From assembly GCA_003141795.1 (NCBI GenBank), contig PLNO01000203.1:9262-15896 (forward strand): a DNA stretch of 6,635 nt, read 5' to 3'. Within the stretch, counting starts at the first letter, position 1. The number at the start of each line of letters is the position of its first letter. Shown piece after piece: positions 1-5,269 of this stretch. The notes below the pieces were generated by a model. That model was not told the origin of the DNA, did no database searches, and was given only the letters and a program-made list of their open reading frames with translations. Origin of the DNA: Spirochaetaceae bacterium. GTDB taxonomy: Bacteria > Spirochaetota > Spirochaetia > SZUA-6 > Fen-1364. The translations under genes were made by a program, and so were the position numbers.

Positions 1-1
1 C

Positions 2-982
2 CTGAAGGACGTGATTGAGGAGACGGGCGGTCCGACCCCCCTCGTGAGCTTCCTCATCTTCGCGAATTTCCTCTTCGGCCTGCCCGCCCTGTACCTCTTC
101 CTCCGCGCAACGAGCGGGGTACCGACAAAGAGGCCGTTGCTCCATTTCCTTCCGGCGATCGTCAATCTTCCCGTGGCGCTGCTCGTTGCACAGGCCGGCA
201 CGGGGTCCCCCGGCGTGGACGGCGCGATTGCCGCGGGGTCCGGGCCGGGATCCTATCTCCCCCTCCTCTACCTCAACGTCCTGGCTGCCGGCGAGACGGT
301 GCAGCTCGTCCTCTACGCGCGGGCAGGGCTCCGCTGCACGGCGCGCGCCTCACGCAGCGCCCCGGAGCGCACGATCGTCGTTGCCGTGGTGGGCTGCTAC
401 GCGGTCTATTACGGGGTCCGGTGGACCGGTCTCGTGATACGGTTGTTCGACGGTCGCGGGGCCGGTCTTGCCGCGCTCCCCGGTTGGGTGAACGCCTCAT
501 CGATGGTGTTCATCGCCCTGTTCGTGGCTCTGGTCGGCGTGTACGTCGTGACGCGCATGGGTACTGAACGCGGCGAAAAACCTGTTGCGACGGCAAAATA
601 CGGCGGTAGACCGCTGGCTCGGGAAGAGGCGAAGAAAATCGCGGAGCGCGCCGCATGCTACCTCGCCACCTGCAAGGACCTTTCCCCGGAGTGCATCGAT
701 CCGCGCCAGCTTGCCGAACGCCTGGAGGTCCCCTACTACCTGCTCTCCCGGGCGATCAACGAGTACGGGGGCCGGACCGTGGCAGATCTTATCAGGGAGG
801 CAAGGATCGAACGGGCAAAATCCCTGCTCGTTTCCCGGCCGCGCGACTCGATACTCAAGGTGGCGCTGGAGTCGGGCTTTTCCGCGAAGTCGAGCTTTAA
901 CGAGGCGTTCAAGAAGACGGTGGGGATGAACCCGGGGACCTATCGGCGTCGGCAGCGCGCGGAAAGCCCTCCCGTCGCTTGA
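2..982 (+). CDS. Membrane-anchored AraC-family transcriptional regulator (5' partial)
   Basis: This is a predicted DNA-binding regulator held in the inner membrane. The frame is open to the left edge. A GTG at 11 is the first possible start seen, but the protein probably begins upstream, because this architecture normally has seven or eight N-terminal membrane helices and only about five are visible. Numbering from that GTG, these lie near residues 11-32, 43-62, 81-104, 121-145 and 163-182. A basic linker (184-205) follows, then a C-terminal AraC domain (about 206-315) with two helix-turn-helix units. The first lies around 231-251 (LAERLEV..YLLSRAINEYGG). The second lies around 281-303 and contains the family hallmark GFSAKSSFNEAFKK followed by NPGTYRRR. 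Family knowledge: multi-pass AraC proteins of this type are common in Spirochaetota and usually have unknown ligands and targets. The gene ends with TGA, converging on mraY 10 bases away, so its regulon cannot be guessed from this window. Confidence 0.88.
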   Translation: MKDVIEETGGPTPLVSFLIFANFLFGLPALYLFLRATSGVPTKRPLLHFLPAIVNLPVALLVAQAGTGSPGVDGAIAAGSGPGSYLPLLYLNVLAAGETVQLVLYARAGLRCTARASRSAPERTIVVAVVGCYAVYYGVRWTGLVIRLFDGRGAGLAALPGWVNASSMVFIALFVALVGVYVVTRMGTERGEKPVATAKYGGRPLAREEAKKIAERAACYLATCKDLSPECIDPRQLAERLEVPYYLLSRAINEYGGRTVADLIREARIERAKSLLVSRPRDSILKVALESGFSAKSSFNEAFKKTVGMNPGTYRRRQRAESPPVA

Positions 983-992
983 CGCGCGGCCG

Positions 993-2042
993 CTACCGCA
1001 CCTTCAACACGAGCATGAGGAGGATCGGCGTTCCCACGGCCTGGAGGAGCACGAAGCGGAGCAGGACCTGCTCGTTCGACCACCCCAGCCGCTCTCGGGC
1101 ATGGTCGTGCAGGGGAAGGCGCACCGTGCGGAAAATCCCGATCTTGAGAAAACGCAGGAGAGCCATCTTCACGAGACCGGTGGCGCCATTGATGAACACG
1201 ACCCCGGCCACGACGATGAGGAGGATCGGGTTGCCCGACCCCAAAACGAGTGCACCGAGGAGGAACCCGAGGGGGCGGGAGCCTGCGTCCCCCATGAGGA
1301 CCGCGCTGGGGTGTGCGTTGTGCCAGAGGTACCCGGCAAGTGCGCCGGCCAGGACGAGGCTCATCATCCCGTACTCGACGGCCTCGGGGTAATGGGGCAC
1401 CTCGAGGTAGCGGGCGATCACGGCATTGCCGAGGATGCCGTAGAGGATGATCCCGAGGTAGAAAAGCGACACGAGCACGAGGCTGCCGGAGAGGCCGTCA
1501 ACGCCGTCGGTGCAGTTGGTGGCATTGATCGTGATCCAAATGAGGACGGCGGCAACGGGGATGTAGACCCAGGGGGAAACGATGAACGGGGCTTTCAGCA
1601 GGGGTAGCCATACCGTGACCGGCGCGAGCTGGCAGAGGGCGGCGGCCCCGAGGACGGAGACGATGAGGTCGATGAGCCCGAGCCTGTACTCGGACCATCC
1701 CGTGCGGCTGCGGTCGTCGAAAAAGCCCTCAGCCGTGGCGAGCAGCGCGCATTCCAGGAGCTCGAGGATCTGCGGCTTCAGCGGAAGCACGAGGAGACAT
1801 ACCGCCGCGTAGATCAGCATGATGATGATGCCCGCCCCGACGGGTTTTCCTACGCTCTGCTCCGCGGCAACCGCATCCGCGCGGCCGTGATCCCGGGGGA
1901 GGAGGTGCCAGAGCCGCGGCAGGAGCCGCCACGTAAGGAGCGCTGCCAGACAGGCGCCCAGCCCGATGAGGAGCACGCGGGAGGTGAGGAGCCGGAACGG
2001 CCCGAAGTAGGGGAGGAGCGTCTCCCCGATCCAGGGAATCAT
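993..2042 (-). CDS. mraY: MraY-type phospho-N-acetylmuramoyl-pentapeptide transferase
   Basis: This 349-residue polytopic membrane enzyme is predicted to transfer phospho-MurNAc-pentapeptide from UDP to undecaprenyl phosphate, giving lipid I, the first membrane step of peptidoglycan synthesis. The polyprenyl-phosphate transferase motifs appear in order: an Asp pair at 109-110 (GFFDD), NATNCTDGVDGLSG at 173-186, and NAHPSAVLMGDAGS at 242-255 with the conserved Asp at 252. PLHDHARERLGWSNEQVLLRF (310-330) follows; its PLH.H...GWS..QV..RF pattern separates MraY from WecA/TagO-type relatives. The usual His-His-His is His-Asp-His here (312-314). Length is normal for MraY. The ATG at 2042 has no clear Shine-Dalgarno sequence. 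It lies 15 bases after the stop of the small membrane protein and in the same frame, which suggests translational coupling. No mur, fts or rsmH gene adjoins it, so it is outside a dcw cluster here. A specialised paralogue rather than the housekeeping copy cannot be excluded. Confidence 0.87.
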   Translation of the reverse strand: MIPWIGETLLPYFGPFRLLTSRVLLIGLGACLAALLTWRLLPRLWHLLPRDHGRADAVAAEQSVGKPVGAGIIIMLIYAAVCLLVLPLKPQILELLECALLATAEGFFDDRSRTGWSEYRLGLIDLIVSVLGAAALCQLAPVTVWLPLLKAPFIVSPWVYIPVAAVLIWITINATNCTDGVDGLSGSLVLVSLFYLGIILYGILGNAVIARYLEVPHYPEAVEYGMMSLVLAGALAGYLWHNAHPSAVLMGDAGSRPLGFLLGALVLGSGNPILLIVVAGVVFINGATGLVKMALLRFLKIGIFRTVRLPLHDHARERLGWSNEQVLLRFVLLQAVGTPILLMLVLKVR

Positions 2043-2057
2043 GATGTGATGGCGGGG

Positions 2058-2255
2058 CTATTCGCCGGTAGAGACGACGAGGGCGGCAGGGGCGCTCACG
2101 AGTGACTGCGATGCCACGCGCCGCTGCTCCCTCTCGTTCGAGAGGACCTTGTACATCACGAGCGGCTCGATGAGCGCGCAGAGAAGGACCGTGATGATGA
2201 CGACTTTGATGATGAAGGAACGCCTTTTCTTTCCGTCTCCGCCCGCACTGCGCAT
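2058..2255 (-). CDS. Small single-pass membrane protein of unknown function
   Basis: I do not recognise the family. The frame stays open upstream to a TTG at 2336. I chose the ATG at 2255 because GAGGGCAGG lies just before it at a workable distance, while upstream candidates (TTG 2336, ATG 2324, ATG 2291) lack a well-placed ribosome binding site. The 65-residue product has a basic N-terminus (GKKRR at 8-12), one hydrophobic helix (about 14-36, rich in I, V and L, with Lys17 and Glu30 inside or near its ends), then about 28 polar residues (NEREQRRVASQ at 40-50, then Ser/Ala/Val-rich). The positive-inside rule places the N-terminus in the cytoplasm and the tail outside. It lies directly upstream of mraY and very probably shares its transcript. 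The topology recalls FtsL-like division proteins, but the outer tail is far too short and lacks a leucine-zipper pattern. A small accessory subunit of MraY is possible but is inference. Confidence 0.6.
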   Translation of the reverse strand: MRSAGGDGKKRRSFIIKVVIITVLLCALIEPLVMYKVLSNEREQRRVASQSLVSAPAALVVSTGE

Positions 2256-2331
2256 GAACCTGCCCTCGCTTCGAGAAGAACTGTAGCGCATCCCCGATTT
2301 TCCGTGATTGCGACTGTGTGTCATCTTTGTG

Positions 2332-2341
2332 AACAATTGTT
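2332..2341. repeat. 10-bp perfect palindrome AACAATTGTT
   Basis: A self-complementary AACAATTGTT sits in the A+T-rich part of the divergent region. It lies between the words TTGTGAA (2327-2333) and TTGCGAA (2340-2346). It could be an operator half-site arrangement. A palindrome this short can also arise by chance, so function is inferred only from its position. Confidence 0.35.
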
Positions 2342-2349
2342 GCGAAATT

Positions 2350-2382
2350 ATTGCAGGCCTTCACTGTTCTCATCCCTGCAAT
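2350..2382. repeat. 8-bp inverted repeat upstream of the response regulator (possible operator)
   Basis: ATTGCAGG (2350-2357) is matched exactly by its reverse complement CCTGCAAT (2375-2382) across a 17-base spacer. The arms are 25 bases apart centre to centre. The second arm ends 20 bases before the response-regulator start codon, so a bound protein would overlap any promoter just upstream of that gene. As an RNA hairpin it would have a long loop and no T-tract, so a DNA operator is the more natural reading than a terminator. Confidence 0.4.
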
Positions 2383-2402
2383 CCGCGTGCTACATTCAAG
2401 GG

Positions 2403-3116
2403 GTGAACGAATCGTCAGCCCCCCTCGTAGCGATCGTGGACGATGAAGAGCACCTGCGCACGACGGTGTCGCGCGCCCTGCGGGGCGAGGGGTACCGCAC
2501 CGCCGTTTTCTCCGACGGGGCGGAGGCGTGGCAGAGCTTTTCGGAGAGCCTGCCCGACCTCGTGATCCTCGACATCATCATGCCCCGCATGGACGGCCTG
2601 GATCTCTGCCGCCGCATCAGGGGGGTGTCGGAGAAGGTCCCCGTGATATTCCTCACCTCCCGGGACGACGAGTTCGACAAGGTGCTCGGCCTCGAGCTGG
2701 GCGCGGACGACTACCTCTGCAAGCCCTTTTCCCTCAGGGAGCTCGAAGCGCGCGTGAAAGTGCTCTTCCGCAGGGTGGGGCGGGGGCCCGTGGAACCCGA
2801 GCCCTCGGCCGATGAGGTGATGAGCGTCGGCCCGCTTCAGCTTGATACGCGGAGGTTCGCCGCGACGTGGAACAAAGAGCCTGTGCGGCTCACGGTGACG
2901 GAGTTCCGCATCCTCTACGCCCTTGCGCGCCAGCCCGGGTTCGTGCGCACGAGGGAGCAGCTTCTGGCGGAGGCATTCCCCCAGGATGCATACATGAGCG
3001 ACAGGACCATCGACTGCCACATCCGCCGCATCAGGGGAAAACTGGAGCGCCTGGACGAGGGGTATGACGGGATCGAGACCCTCTACGGGCTGGGCTATCG
3101 GATGCGCGGGGGCTGA
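2403..3116 (+). CDS. chvI: ChvI-like OmpR/PhoB-family response regulator
   Basis: This 237-residue response regulator is the cytoplasmic output partner of the kinase encoded next. The receiver domain (about 7-122) has the acidic pair Asp13-Asp14, phospho-acceptor Asp57 in VILDIIMPRMDG, Thr85 (FLTS) and Lys107 (CKPFS), so phosphorylation should be intact. A linker (about 125-140) leads to a winged-helix DNA-binding domain (about 141-235). That domain contains LTVTEFRILYALARQPG, DRTIDCHIRRIRGKL and IETLYGLGYR. These stretches and the Thr-Trp at 155-156 closely resemble ChvI, a regulator of envelope and exopolysaccharide functions known best from Alphaproteobacteria; the symbol rests on that likeness and on the neighbouring kinase. 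The GTG at 2403 fits the family N-terminus. The frame continues up to a GTG at 2304, but those 33 residues do not resemble a receiver domain. An AAGGG abuts the GTG, too close to act as a normal ribosome binding site, so a leaderless start is possible. Confidence 0.9.
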   Translation: MNESSAPLVAIVDDEEHLRTTVSRALRGEGYRTAVFSDGAEAWQSFSESLPDLVILDIIMPRMDGLDLCRRIRGVSEKVPVIFLTSRDDEFDKVLGLELGADDYLCKPFSLRELEARVKVLFRRVGRGPVEPEPSADEVMSVGPLQLDTRRFAATWNKEPVRLTVTEFRILYALARQPGFVRTREQLLAEAFPQDAYMSDRTIDCHIRRIRGKLERLDEGYDGIETLYGLGYRMRGG

Positions 3117-3145
3117 GGTGGGTCGGCCCGCAGGCTCGTTTTTTT
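3115..3145 (+). terminator. Hairpin plus T7 tract at the regulator-kinase junction (possible attenuator)
   Basis: GTGGG (3118-3122) can pair with CCCGC (3127-3131), including one G-U pair, across a four-base TCGG loop. GAG (3115-3117) can then pair with CTC (3135-3137), leaving a three-base bulge at 3132-3134. Seven consecutive T residues follow at 3139-3145. This has the form of an intrinsic terminator, although the bulge weakens it. It covers the stop of the regulator and the first codons of the kinase. It would therefore act as an attenuator, lowering kinase output relative to the regulator, if it works at all. Confidence 0.35.
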
Positions 3146-4716
3146 CCCGCATCTCCATGCGGGTGCTCGCGTTCAACGCGCTCGTCGTCTTCCTCCCCAT
3201 CGCCGGCATGCTTTCCCTTGACACCTACGAGAAGCAGCTCCTGAAGTCCCTGGAACGTTCCCTCGTGCAGCAGGGCAGGGTGCTCGCCGCCGGGCTCGAG
3301 GGATCGGGCGCGGGGCTCAAGAACAAGGGCGTGCTCCTCCTGCAGAAGCTGCGCCAGCGCCACGACGCGCGCATCAGGATCGTCGACATACACGGAAACC
3401 TCGTCGCTGATTCGGCGAGCATCGCCCGGGTTGATGAGACCGGAGACCACCCCGGACCTGTCGCGGGCGGGGCTCCGGTGCCCTCCTTCGCCGATCAGTC
3501 CGTGCCGCGCGCGGCGCAGGAGACGTTCCTCTACCGTATGGCCTCGGCCCCTGTGCGGCTCTGGCGCAGGTATCTGCGCCCTCCGCAGCCGCCGCCTGAA
3601 TCGGACGAGTTCTACTCGGGGGCACGGATTCTGGACGGACCCGAGATCTCCGACGCCCTTGCCGGAAACTACGGCGCGGAGACGCGCATCACCACCGGCC
3701 AGCAGTCGGTGACGCTGTACAGCGCGATCCCCATCCTCACCGACGGCCACGTCATCGGCGCGGTGCTCGTCTCCCAGTCCACCTACCGCATCCTGAGCGA
3801 TCTGTACGCGCTGCGGCTGGACATCTTCCGACTCTTCCTCTGGTCCATCGTCACGGCTGTGGTGTTGAGCCTCCTGGTATCCGCCACGATCACCGTGCCC
3901 ATCCGCAGGCTCCGGGATCAGGCCCATGCGATCCTCGACCCCCGGGGCAGGCTCCTGCGCGGGTTCATTCCCTCACGATCCCGCGACGAGGTGGGAGAGC
4001 TTTCACGGAGCCTCGGGGAGCTCACCGCGCGCCTGGAGAAGCACGTCCGGCTTGTCGAATCCTTCGCATCGGACGTCTCCCACGAGCTGAAGAACCCCCT
4101 CGCCTCGATACGCGCGGCAGCGGAGCTCGCCCTGTCGAGCCCGGACGCCGCGGAGAGGCGCGCCATGCTCACCATGGTTCTGCAAGATGTGAACCGCATG
4201 GAACGGCTTCTCACCGGGGTGAGGGACATCTCCCGCATCGACAGCGGGGCCGCCGAGGAGCAGCAGGGGAAGCCGGTGAACGTGAGGGAGATCGCCGCGG
4301 GAGTCGTGGACGGGGCCCGGCTGCGCGGCGGCCAGGGCGGGTCGACCTTCTGCATCCAGGGGGAGGATGCACGCGTATGGGTCCCGCCGGCCCGCCTGCA
4401 GCAGGTGCTGGAGAACCTTCTTGACAATGCGGTGAGCTTCTCCCCCCCGGGGGGCACCGTCCGCGTGACGGTCGGCCGGGAGGGCGGCTTTGTCGTCATA
4501 CACGTGTCCGACGAAGGCCCCGGCTTCCCCGAGGAGCACAGGTCGAGGATCTTCGACCGTTTCTTCACCTTCCGCCCCGGTGAGGAGAAGGGCAGCCACG
4601 CGGGGCTGGGCCTGTCCATCGTCAAGTCGATCGCGGAGAGCCACGGGGGCGCCGTCGGGGCAGCGAACCTCCCCCATGGCGGCGCCTGTTTCGAGGTGCG
4701 GCTTCCTGCCGCCTGA
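3118..4716 (+). CDS. chvG: ChvG-like membrane sensor histidine kinase
   Basis: This 532-residue kinase should sense an envelope signal and phosphorylate the upstream regulator. Numbered from the GTG at 3118, the order is TM1 (about 16-36), periplasmic sensor domain (37-235), TM2 (236-258), HAMP (259-312), dimerisation/phospho-acceptor domain with His322 in SHELKNPL, and an ATPase domain. The ATPase domain has an N box (NLLDNAVSFSPPGG, 433-446), G1 box (DEGPGF, 465-470), F box (IFDRFFTFRP, 478-487) and G2 box (GLGLS, 496-500). The sequence after TM1 (LERSLVQQGRVLAAGLEG), the RIRIVD..GNLVADSA stretch and the FFTFRPGEE F box match the ChvG pattern. The GTG was preferred because GGGGG lies five bases upstream and it follows the regulator stop by one base. 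An ATG at 3157 would also keep TM1 but has no ribosome binding site. The first codons include a T7 run. The gene converges on the next gene with a 4-base gap. Confidence 0.9.
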   Translation: MGRPAGSFFSRISMRVLAFNALVVFLPIAGMLSLDTYEKQLLKSLERSLVQQGRVLAAGLEGSGAGLKNKGVLLLQKLRQRHDARIRIVDIHGNLVADSASIARVDETGDHPGPVAGGAPVPSFADQSVPRAAQETFLYRMASAPVRLWRRYLRPPQPPPESDEFYSGARILDGPEISDALAGNYGAETRITTGQQSVTLYSAIPILTDGHVIGAVLVSQSTYRILSDLYALRLDIFRLFLWSIVTAVVLSLLVSATITVPIRRLRDQAHAILDPRGRLLRGFIPSRSRDEVGELSRSLGELTARLEKHVRLVESFASDVSHELKNPLASIRAAAELALSSPDAAERRAMLTMVLQDVNRMERLLTGVRDISRIDSGAAEEQQGKPVNVREIAAGVVDGARLRGGQGGSTFCIQGEDARVWVPPARLQQVLENLLDNAVSFSPPGGTVRVTVGREGGFVVIHVSDEGPGFPEEHRSRIFDRFFTFRPGEEKGSHAGLGLSIVKSIAESHGGAVGAANLPHGGACFEVRLPAA

Positions 4717-4720
4717 TCCG

Positions 4721-5122
4721 CTATTTCTTCGCTTTGAAGAACTTCTTCATCGGAACAAAGTAGAAATCGATCCAGCCCTTCTTGTACTCAGGCCCGTGGC
4801 CCGAGGGGATGCCGGTATGCACGAGCGTCACGCGCGTGCCGCGCGCCGCTTTCTCCAGGTGCACTTCCAGCGTGGAGTCCGGCTCGTCGTCCTGGAAGTC
4901 GGTCGTGCGCCAAGTCTGACGGATCAGGCGGTCGGGCTTCAGCTCCCGCGTAACGCCGCTGATGTAGCCTTCCCAGGCCGTGAACTTGCCCCCGATGCGC
5001 GCAGAAACCTTTGCGGGGCTTCCCGTCATGTCGCCGTGGCCCTTGCTGTTCATCCACGCCGCGTACACGACCTTGGGCGGTGCGGGAATGACGGCCGAGG
5101 CCTTGATCGAATCAGTCTTCAT
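4721..5122 (-). CDS. SRPBCC superfamily (AHSA1-like) protein
   Basis: This 133-residue cytoplasmic protein belongs to the START/SRPBCC helix-grip superfamily, AHSA1 branch (related to the C-terminal domain of Aha1). Visible hallmarks are the opening strand with VIPAPPKVVYAAWMNSKGH (11-29, the usual 'I.A.P..VY.AW.....' pattern), GG.F.AWEGYISG (44-56), LKPDRLIRQTWRT (61-73), STLEVHLEKAARGTRVTLVH (83-102), and a C-terminal helix GW..FYFVPMKKFF (116-129). Members bind hydrophobic ligands or act as small stress-associated proteins; the ligand cannot be read from sequence. The ATG at 5122 is chosen because the family N-terminus starts there and GGGAG lies about 10 bases upstream. The frame stays open far upstream, but only antisense to the transporter. 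It is divergent from the GPH transporter and convergent with chvG, so it is probably monocistronic. Confidence 0.85.
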   Translation of the reverse strand: MKTDSIKASAVIPAPPKVVYAAWMNSKGHGDMTGSPAKVSARIGGKFTAWEGYISGVTRELKPDRLIRQTWRTTDFQDDEPDSTLEVHLEKAARGTRVTLVHTGIPSGHGPEYKKGWIDFYFVPMKKFFKAKK

Positions 5123-5199
5123 TGTCTGCGTGCTCCCTTCCGGTACAAGGGTAATTCCAAAAGCCGCCCCGCGTCTCTGTTTTTCGGCGGCGAATTGGG

Positions 5200-5228
5200 T
5201 TGACTTCCGTCCGGGGGGCCTCCATAAT
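5200..5228 (+). promoter_or_regulatory. Near-consensus sigma70 promoter of the GPH transporter
   Basis: TTGACT at 5200-5205 and CATAAT at 5223-5228 are separated by exactly 17 bases. Each hexamer matches the consensus at five of six positions. The predicted transcription start, near 5235, gives a leader of about 35 bases before the transporter ATG. It is the best promoter in the window and suggests strong or repressor-controlled expression. Confidence 0.75.
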
Positions 5229-5257
5229 CGACCGTCAAAAGAGCCGCAGATCAAGTG

Positions 5258-5264
5258 AGGAGGG
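5258..5264 (+). promoter_or_regulatory. Strong ribosome binding site AGGAGGG deciding the transporter start
   Basis: AGGAGGG ends five bases before the ATG at 5270. This argues against the in-frame GTG at 5255, which overlaps the site and would add five residues (MRRVR). Confidence 0.8.
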
Positions 5265-5269
5265 TGAGG

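Larger units (their letters stand above)
2256..2402. promoter_or_regulatory. Divergent control region between the mraY unit and the two-component system
   Basis: This 147-base gap separates two divergent transcription units and must hold the promoters of both unless the upstream starts of either frame are used. Its right half (about 2290-2400) is clearly more A+T-rich than the surrounding coding DNA. It contains a perfect 10-bp palindrome at 2332-2341, an 8-bp dyad at 2350-2357 / 2375-2382, and repeated TTGYGAM-like words at 2308, 2327 and 2340. No strong sigma70 promoter is evident. The best -10-like match for the regulator gene is TACATT at 2391-2396, with only a poor -35. No promoter for the minus strand could be chosen with confidence. 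Confidence 0.55.

Noticed and set aside
983..992. Terminator between the AraC gene and mraY
   Set aside because: Only 10 bases separate the convergent stops. There is a short GCGGCCGC palindrome at the junction but no hairpin with a T-tract on either strand.
1101..1607. 168-codon plus-strand open frame opposite mraY
   Set aside because: It is antisense to conserved MraY motifs, with Gly/Glu/His-rich shadow composition and no ribosome binding site noted.
1729..2373. 214-codon minus-strand frame overlapping the small membrane protein and the start of mraY
   Set aside because: It is in a different frame from both supported genes, with Arg/His/Pro-rich shadow composition and no membrane or domain pattern.
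2415..3224. 269-codon minus-strand open frame opposite chvI
   Set aside because: It is a mirror frame of the response regulator with shadow-type composition and no domain.
3031..3927. 298-codon minus-strand open frame opposite chvG
   Set aside because: It has low-complexity Arg/Gly/His/Glu composition, no recognisable domain, and lies wholly antisense to a kinase with all its motifs.
4698..4712. Hairpin GCGGC-TTCCT-GCCGC at the end of chvG as a terminator
   Set aside because: The stem is only five base pairs, lies inside the coding sequence and is not followed by a T-tract.
5200..5238. TTGAC ... GTCAA inverted repeat around the transporter promoter as an operator
   Set aside because: The arms are only five bases long with a 29-base gap, and the left arm is the -35 hexamer itself. 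This is likely chance.
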